The notes beneath the pieces were generated by a model. That model searched no databases. It was not told the origin of the DNA and saw only the letters and a program-made list of their open reading frames with translations. A stretch of DNA of 64,000 bases from Streptococcus oralis ATCC 35037 (lineage in GTDB: Bacteria > Bacillota > Bacilli > Lactobacillales > Streptococcaceae). Location of the stretch: positions 1,770,501 through 1,834,500 of the forward strand of contig NZ_LR134336.1 in the NCBI RefSeq assembly GCF_900637025.1, in the 5' to 3' direction. Of the stretch, positions 59,745 to 64,000 are shown one piece after another (positions within the stretch are counted from its first letter, which is position 1; each line of letters opens with the position of its first letter). The position numbers were made by a program, and so were the translations under genes.

Positions 59745-60707
59745 ATGACACAAGAATGGTTTGAAAGTGCCGATCTTGAGAAGAAATCACCTCAGACAAA
59801 ATCAGAAATCCAGCCCAACGAGCCTGAGACTTCAGAAACTGTGGAGACCGAACTACAAGTAAGCCAAGAAACATCTGTCTCACCTAAAGAGTCGGAAACG
59901 CATGAGGAGGAAACTCCCGAAATGACTGAGGAAACCCAAACCGAGGAAGAGGGAGAAGGGAAAACTGAAGAGGAACACAAGCAAGAAAACCCTGCAAAAG
60001 AGAAAAGTATCCTCAGCAAGGCTTTAGAAAGCCCCTATATCCCAGATATTGACCCTCGTAAAACAGCCAGATTCAAAGAAGAAATCGCACTGTTTTGGAC
60101 TTGGCTGCTGGATGCTATCCAAGAACCAACTGCCAGCAAGAATACGGACCAAAAGCATCGTTACAGTGTCTTTGCCCTGCTCACCTTGCTGTCGTCAATC
60201 AACCTTTTCTTTAGTATCTATCATATCAAGCACCTCTACTACGGCTATATGGCCTCTATTGCCAATAGTTTACCTAACCAGCTCCCACCTTTAGATCTCT
60301 TTGCTGGACTTTCTATCTTGGTCGCTAGCGCTCTATTTTACTTTTCCATCATTTTGGGAGGCTTTACTGTCCGACGTGTACTGGACCAGGAGAGCGACTT
60401 CACATTCCAAGAAGCTTGCGATCGTTACAGCCGACTCTTTGCTATCCCGCTTGTCTTAACGGCTCTAGCAAGTTTCTTTGCACTTTTTGGCAGCTTGCGA
60501 TTCGCTGGCATCCTCACTCTTCTAAGCATGACCATCTTTGCCCTTGGCAATCTCTTTGTGATTAGCAAGCCAAGTAAGGCTAGTAGCCTTGACCCATTTT
60601 ATCGTTTCTTGCTAGCTGTCTTACTTGATGGCGCTATTCTCTTACCCTTCTTCATTGCAGAGCTCGCGCTGACAGTTGACTACCTTCGCATCCTGACATT
60701 CTTTTAA
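59745..60707 (+). CDS. Membrane protein with long acidic N-terminal region
   Basis: A 320-residue protein. The first 90 residues are low-complexity and rich in Glu, Thr, Ser and Pro, strongly acidic and probably disordered. Residues 140-320 hold about five membrane helices (HRYSVFALLTLLSSINLFFSIYHI and later). It recalls streptococcal DUF6574-like proteins, but the family is not certain. AAAAAGGAGGTTCCACC precedes the ATG. Its place after PadR-HAAS-DUF4097 suggests a shared envelope role. Confidence 0.7.
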   Translation: MTQEWFESADLEKKSPQTKSEIQPNEPETSETVETELQVSQETSVSPKESETHEEETPEMTEETQTEEEGEGKTEEEHKQENPAKEKSILSKALESPYIPDIDPRKTARFKEEIALFWTWLLDAIQEPTASKNTDQKHRYSVFALLTLLSSINLFFSIYHIKHLYYGYMASIANSLPNQLPPLDLFAGLSILVASALFYFSIILGGFTVRRVLDQESDFTFQEACDRYSRLFAIPLVLTALASFFALFGSLRFAGILTLLSMTIFALGNLFVISKPSKASSLDPFYRFLLAVLLDGAILLPFFIAELALTVDYLRILTFF

Positions 60708-60710
60708 CCA

Positions 60711-60745
60711 AAATCCCTGCCATTTGTTAATGACAGGGATTTTTA
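60711..60745. terminator. Bidirectional terminator
   Basis: AAAATCCCTG and CAGGGATTTTT pair with a short internal stem; it lies between two convergent genes. Confidence 0.8.
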
Positions 60746-60770
60746 TGTTTACTCTTTTTTTGAACCGTGT

Positions 60771-61631
60771 CTACTTGACGGCTGCCAATTCCTCAAAATT
60801 TTTTCCCAAAATGGCTTGTACTTCTAATTGATTGGCATCTAGTTGCTGATAAAATGCTTCTGGTAGCGACTCTAGGAATCTTGCATAGTCCAAGCGAGCG
60901 ATGGATTCATAGTCTTCTGCTTTGGACCCATCACCAGAAATCTTCACTAAATCAATCTCCCAAACAAGCTCCTTACCTGCCAGCTGCTCCGTATAAGGCA
61001 CAGGTACAATGGGTTCTTTTGGCAAAATCGTCTTGACTCCTTGGGCTAGGTGATAGATACCGTGCACCTTGCCTTGAGCATCTGGGTAAAATTTCACACT
61101 GGCAAGGTAGGCATCAGAGCCTTGAACCTTCTTGACCAACTCTTCAAAATGTGCCAATCCATCCTCAGCCAAAAAGCTCTCGAGGTATTCCTTGTTGAGA
61201 TAGATAGGTGACAAGAGCCCTTGGCAATATACTAAACGAACTGCCTTATCCGCTAAATATTGCTTGACCGTTTGTCGGAAATAAGCTTCAAAGTCAAAGT
61301 CTTCTAGCCCTTCTACCGCTTCCCCCAACTTGCCAGATAGGGCCTGGAGGAGAGTCTCTACAATCTCCCAGTCTGCTCTAGTAAGAAAATCTGGAATCAC
61401 CACTTGATAACCTTTTCGACTATCCGCATAGTTCACCTTGAAGAGAAATTGCGACTGGCCTACAATCCCACACTCGATATACTCGAGACGATTGAGGGGC
61501 TGACGGAGATAGACCGCATCATAACTGTGTGACTCCAAGCCCTCCACCAAGGCCAAGATGGACTTGGCAGTCAAGACCTCCTGTTGTCCTAGAATACTTT
61601 CTTTATTTGGGATAAAAAATGTTTTCGCCAT
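60771..61631 (-). CDS. DUF4299-like cytoplasmic protein
   Basis: A 286-residue soluble protein beginning MAKTFFIPNKESILGQQEVL, similar in length and start to the streptococcal DUF4299 family; function unknown. AAAGGAGGCCAGTT precedes the ATG at 61631. A longer in-frame reading to 61784 would overlap trhO and is rejected. Confidence 0.65.
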   Translation of the reverse strand: MAKTFFIPNKESILGQQEVLTAKSILALVEGLESHSYDAVYLRQPLNRLEYIECGIVGQSQFLFKVNYADSRKGYQVVIPDFLTRADWEIVETLLQALSGKLGEAVEGLEDFDFEAYFRQTVKQYLADKAVRLVYCQGLLSPIYLNKEYLESFLAEDGLAHFEELVKKVQGSDAYLASVKFYPDAQGKVHGIYHLAQGVKTILPKEPIVPVPYTEQLAGKELVWEIDLVKISGDGSKAEDYESIARLDYARFLESLPEAFYQQLDANQLEVQAILGKNFEELAAVK

Positions 61632-61726
61632 AACTGGCCTCCTTTGAAATCGTTTACATATAGTATAATCTATTTTCCTGAAAGATACAGAAACAAACTT
61701 TAGTTTTTTAGATATAAAGCATAGAA

Positions 61727-61748
61727 AAACAGCCCCTAAGGACTGTTT
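61727..61748 (-). terminator. Terminator of trhO
   Basis: On the minus strand AAACAGTCC TTAG GGGCTGTTT followed by TTC, a short GC-rich hairpin after the trhO stop. Confidence 0.7.
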
Positions 61749-61752
61749 GATG

Positions 61753-62739
61753 TTATACAGTAGCGACTTGATCCAAGCTTTCACCGATAGCTGCTAGGCG
61801 CTCGATTACTTCTGCTTGTGTCAATTCATTTTCTGAAACATAGCGGTTGCGTGGGTGAACACGACACTCGTGTGAGCATCCACGAAGGTACTTGTCTTCA
61901 TTTTCTTCTGATGTTAGGATACGACGGTTACAGAAGGGATTTCCACAGTTAACATAGCGTTCACATGGTGTTCCATCAAACCAGTCTTTCCCTACAATGG
62001 TAGGGTTGACATGGTTAACATCAACTGCGATACGCTCGTCAAAGACGTACATTTTCCCATCCCAAAGTTCACCTTGGACTTCTGGGTCTTTACCGTAAGT
62101 TGCGATTCCTCCGTGCAATTGGCCGACATCTTTATAGCCTTCACGGACCATCCAGCCTGAGAATTTCTCACAGCGAACTCCACCTGTACAGTAAACCACA
62201 ACACGCTTGTCCATGAATTTTTCCTTGTTGTCACGGACCCATTGTGGCAACTCACGGAAGTTGCGGATGTCTGGACGGATAGCCCCACGGAAATGTCCTA
62301 GATCGTACTCATAATCGTTACGTGTGTCAAGAACCACTGTATCTTCGTCAAGAAGGGCTTCTTTGAACTCTTTTGGAGACAAGTAAGCACCTGTTGTTTC
62401 AAGTGGGTTGATGTCGTTGTCAAAGTCATTGTCTTCCAAACCAAGGTGGACAATTTCTTTCTTGTAGCGAACAAACATCTTCTTGAAGGCTTGTTCACTT
62501 TCTTCGTCAATCTTGAACCAGAGGTCTTCCATACCTGGGAGGCTGTGAACGTAGTCCATGTATTTTTGAGTTGTTTCGTAGTCACCTGAAACAGTCCCGT
62601 TAATCCCCTCGTCAGCGACGAGGATACGGCCTTTGAGACCGATTGATTTACAGAAAGCCAAGTGATCTGCCGCAAATTGCTCTGCATTTTCAATTGGAGT
62701 ATAGAGGTAGTAAAGTAAGACACGAATATCTTTTGCCAT
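61753..62739 (-). CDS. trhO: tRNA uridine(34) hydroxylase TrhO (rhodanese fold)
   Basis: A 328-residue protein. An acylphosphatase-like N-terminal domain (about 1-100) is followed by a rhodanese domain with active-site loop CTGGVRC (Cys184, Cys190) and a C-terminal cysteine-rich segment ([28 protein letters not shown]). TrhO makes 5-hydroxyuridine at tRNA position 34, so with mnmG, mnmA and tsaD it adds to the tRNA-modification content. Start [11 protein letters not shown] after AAAAGAGAACAAATCTT. Confidence 0.92.
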   Translation of the reverse strand: MAKDIRVLLYYLYTPIENAEQFAADHLAFCKSIGLKGRILVADEGINGTVSGDYETTQKYMDYVHSLPGMEDLWFKIDEESEQAFKKMFVRYKKEIVHLGLEDNDFDNDINPLETTGAYLSPKEFKEALLDEDTVVLDTRNDYEYDLGHFRGAIRPDIRNFRELPQWVRDNKEKFMDKRVVVYCTGGVRCEKFSGWMVREGYKDVGQLHGGIATYGKDPEVQGELWDGKMYVFDERIAVDVNHVNPTIVGKDWFDGTPCERYVNCGNPFCNRRILTSEENEDKYLRGCSHECRVHPRNRYVSENELTQAEVIERLAAIGESLDQVATV

Positions 62740-62870
62740 AAGATTTGTTCTCTTTTCTATTCTTAAATTTTCAGAATTTTTCATTCAACTATTCTAGTAT
62801 ACCCACTTGAGAAAACGAATGCAATTTATTTGACCGAAAATTATATAGAGAGACCTACCACTGCACTTCA

Positions 62871-63167
62871 TCAGTAACCATAGCGAATCGCAGATAATTC
62901 TCTCAATTTTTTGATTTGCTTAGCTTGACTTTCTGACAAACCCAGCTTGTTATCAATCAACACACGTGAGATGTCAACGTTCATTTGGCTCAGAATAAAT
63001 GGAGTAGAGGTTCCATCGTCCTTTAATCGTTTTTGATAAATCACTAACTGATTTTTCAGGGGAGCAAGTTGAGGCGCAACCTTTATATCTTCCAATAGAT
63101 GATCAATGATGGTCATCGCTTCACAACGTCTTTCACTTCCTCCAGCAAACCATTTTAATGGTGTCAT
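62871..63167 (-). CDS. Bacteriocin immunity protein (enterocin A immunity family)
   Basis: A 98-residue, largely helical protein resembling the EntA_Immun family of class II bacteriocin immunity proteins (LLEDIKVAPQLAPLKNQLVIYQ, SESQAKQIKKLRELSAIRYGY). It should protect the cell from a pediocin-like or two-peptide bacteriocin. AGGAGGGAAATGAGT precedes the ATG at 63167; an ATG two codons earlier is too close to the site. No bacteriocin gene lies in the window. A CPBP gene follows on the same strand. Confidence 0.75.
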   Translation of the reverse strand: MTPLKWFAGGSERRCEAMTIIDHLLEDIKVAPQLAPLKNQLVIYQKRLKDDGTSTPFILSQMNVDISRVLIDNKLGLSESQAKQIKKLRELSAIRYGY

Positions 63168-63235
63168 ACTCATTTCCCTCCTGAAATTCGCTTATAAATT
63201 GAAAAACTATAATTCCTAACTCTCCAGCCAGTATT

Positions 63236-63925
63236 TTACCCAAACACCCTATGTAAAAAAGTCAGCAAAAATGGCAAGGTCGCTACAATATTATTGATTA
63301 CATGCACCGCATAGGAAGGATAAATGCTCTTGGTATAACGGGTCAAACCAGCAAAAATGATTCCAGATGTTGCAAAGACGAAGATATCTAACAGACTAGG
63401 CAGGCTTGAAAAATGAGGGAGAGCAAATAAAATAGAAGGAAGAAGCAAATCAAGAGCAAATCTCGAATCTTTAAAAAAGGCGTGTTGCAGTAATCCTCTA
63501 TAGATTAACTCTTCCATCAGTGGAATCAGAAAGAACAGGGCTATATAGATACCTAGCTCTGCAAAGTTAGTCCCACTATAACCAATCAATACAGCCCAAC
63601 CTTCAGCAGTTGACTGGACATGTTTAGCTGTCTGAACGTTAAAAGAGATCTGGAGCACTACCACTAATACTATCAAAATCGAATACCAAAGCCATTTTTC
63701 TCTTGGAATGCGAAAGAGATAGCCGTGCCCTGTCTTAACCAGAATCCAAATCATGACTCCGCTAAATAGCAAACTCAAGATATTTTGAATCCAGAAGAAA
63801 TTGCCAATCTGGGAAGAAAATTGCCAATAGTTTTGGACAATAAGCGTCAGCTGGGAAAGGCCAAATACGAAAAATAGGTAAGAGAAGACAGCACTCATTT
63901 TGAAAAGAAGACGATATTTTTTCAT
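63236..63925 (-). CDS. CPBP family intramembrane metalloprotease
   Basis: A 229-residue membrane protein with about six helices and the CPBP motifs PLMEELIYRGLL and ALPHFSSL. Streptococcal members next to immunity genes are thought to give self-immunity to bacteriocins. It lies 68 bases upstream of the immunity gene on the same strand, so the pair looks like a bacteriocin-immunity unit. The last 75 bases of the window show no gene. Confidence 0.8.
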   Translation of the reverse strand: MKKYRLLFKMSAVFSYLFFVFGLSQLTLIVQNYWQFSSQIGNFFWIQNILSLLFSGVMIWILVKTGHGYLFRIPREKWLWYSILIVLVVVLQISFNVQTAKHVQSTAEGWAVLIGYSGTNFAELGIYIALFFLIPLMEELIYRGLLQHAFFKDSRFALDLLLPSILFALPHFSSLPSLLDIFVFATSGIIFAGLTRYTKSIYPSYAVHVINNIVATLPFLLTFLHRVFG

Positions 63926-64000
63926 AATAAATCCTCTATAGATGTATGTGTATCACATCGCATAAACCCTCAGAACCACTCTTTTCATTTTTACATCCTA

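Overview
The window is a chromosomal segment of a low-GC Gram-positive coccus, almost certainly a Mitis-group Streptococcus. The evidence is the long runs of genes whose order I know from Streptococcus pneumoniae (uvrA-pepP-spx; DUF624-YesMN-like two-component system-nrdI; metQ-peptidase-metNI; tsaB-rimI-tsaD; cibABC; rpoY-rnjA; mnmG-nudix-mnmA; abpA-argG-argH; sdaAB-sdaAA), one BOX element, extended -10 promoters and ComX-type competence control of a bacteriocin. It does not look like S. pneumoniae itself: mutS and mutL lie close together, nothing like pspA sits beside mnmA, and only one BOX was noticed in 64 kb. The species is not resolved. No rRNA, tRNA, CRISPR array, prophage or intact insertion sequence was seen.

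Layout. 1-9.3 kb: spx (cut by the window edge), an Mg2+ P-type ATPase (mgtA) with an M-box riboswitch leader, pepP-like peptidase, uvrA, then corA and two small genes on the other strand. 9.3-11.1 kb: a BOX element, an S66 peptidase gene whose natural start codon appears to be ATA, and a SemiSWEET gene. 11.1-21.7 kb: DNA repair and arginine genes (CPBP protease, tag, ruvA, mutL, mutS, argR, argS) interrupted by an XRE regulator and a LytTR/DUF3021 pair. 21.7-29.3 kb: a cluster of hairpins, an atypical NRAMP transporter, nrdI, a two-component system with a DUF624 protein, and an ECF-type S component. 29.3-36.3 kb: methionine ABC transporter, a polar amino acid binding protein, AzlCD and a lipoprotein. 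36.3-45.7 kb: t6A genes (tsaD, rimI, tsaB), the cibABC bacteriocin operon, rpoY-rnjA, and tRNA-modification genes mnmG and mnmA. 45.7-53.3 kb: abpA-argG-argH, a LysM protein, serine dehydratase, HAD phosphatase and DUF805 proteins. 53.3-64 kb: a membrane nucleotide-sugar dehydratase with a glycosyltransferase, an MFS transporter, a PadR/HAAS/DUF4097 envelope module, trhO, and a bacteriocin-immunity gene beside a second CPBP protein.

The most interesting signal is the leader of mgtA (2922-3305). It carries a promoter, an M-box riboswitch with terminator, and downstream of these an unannotated 23-codon reading frame with a good ribosome-binding site. Its N-terminus is acidic and proline-rich (MQIDDHPEPH), as in the enterobacterial MgtL leader peptide. 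Codons 10-15 form a 15-bp stem with RNA just upstream of mgtA, and this stem excludes a second hairpin next to the mgtA ribosome-binding site. This looks like a two-tier Mg2+ sensor, riboswitch plus leader-peptide attenuator, in a Gram-positive. Other points worth checking are two intergenic hairpin clusters whose loops are conserved while their stems differ (after argS and before mnmA), the ATA start behind a BOX element, and a PadR-type promoter flanked by two related palindromes.
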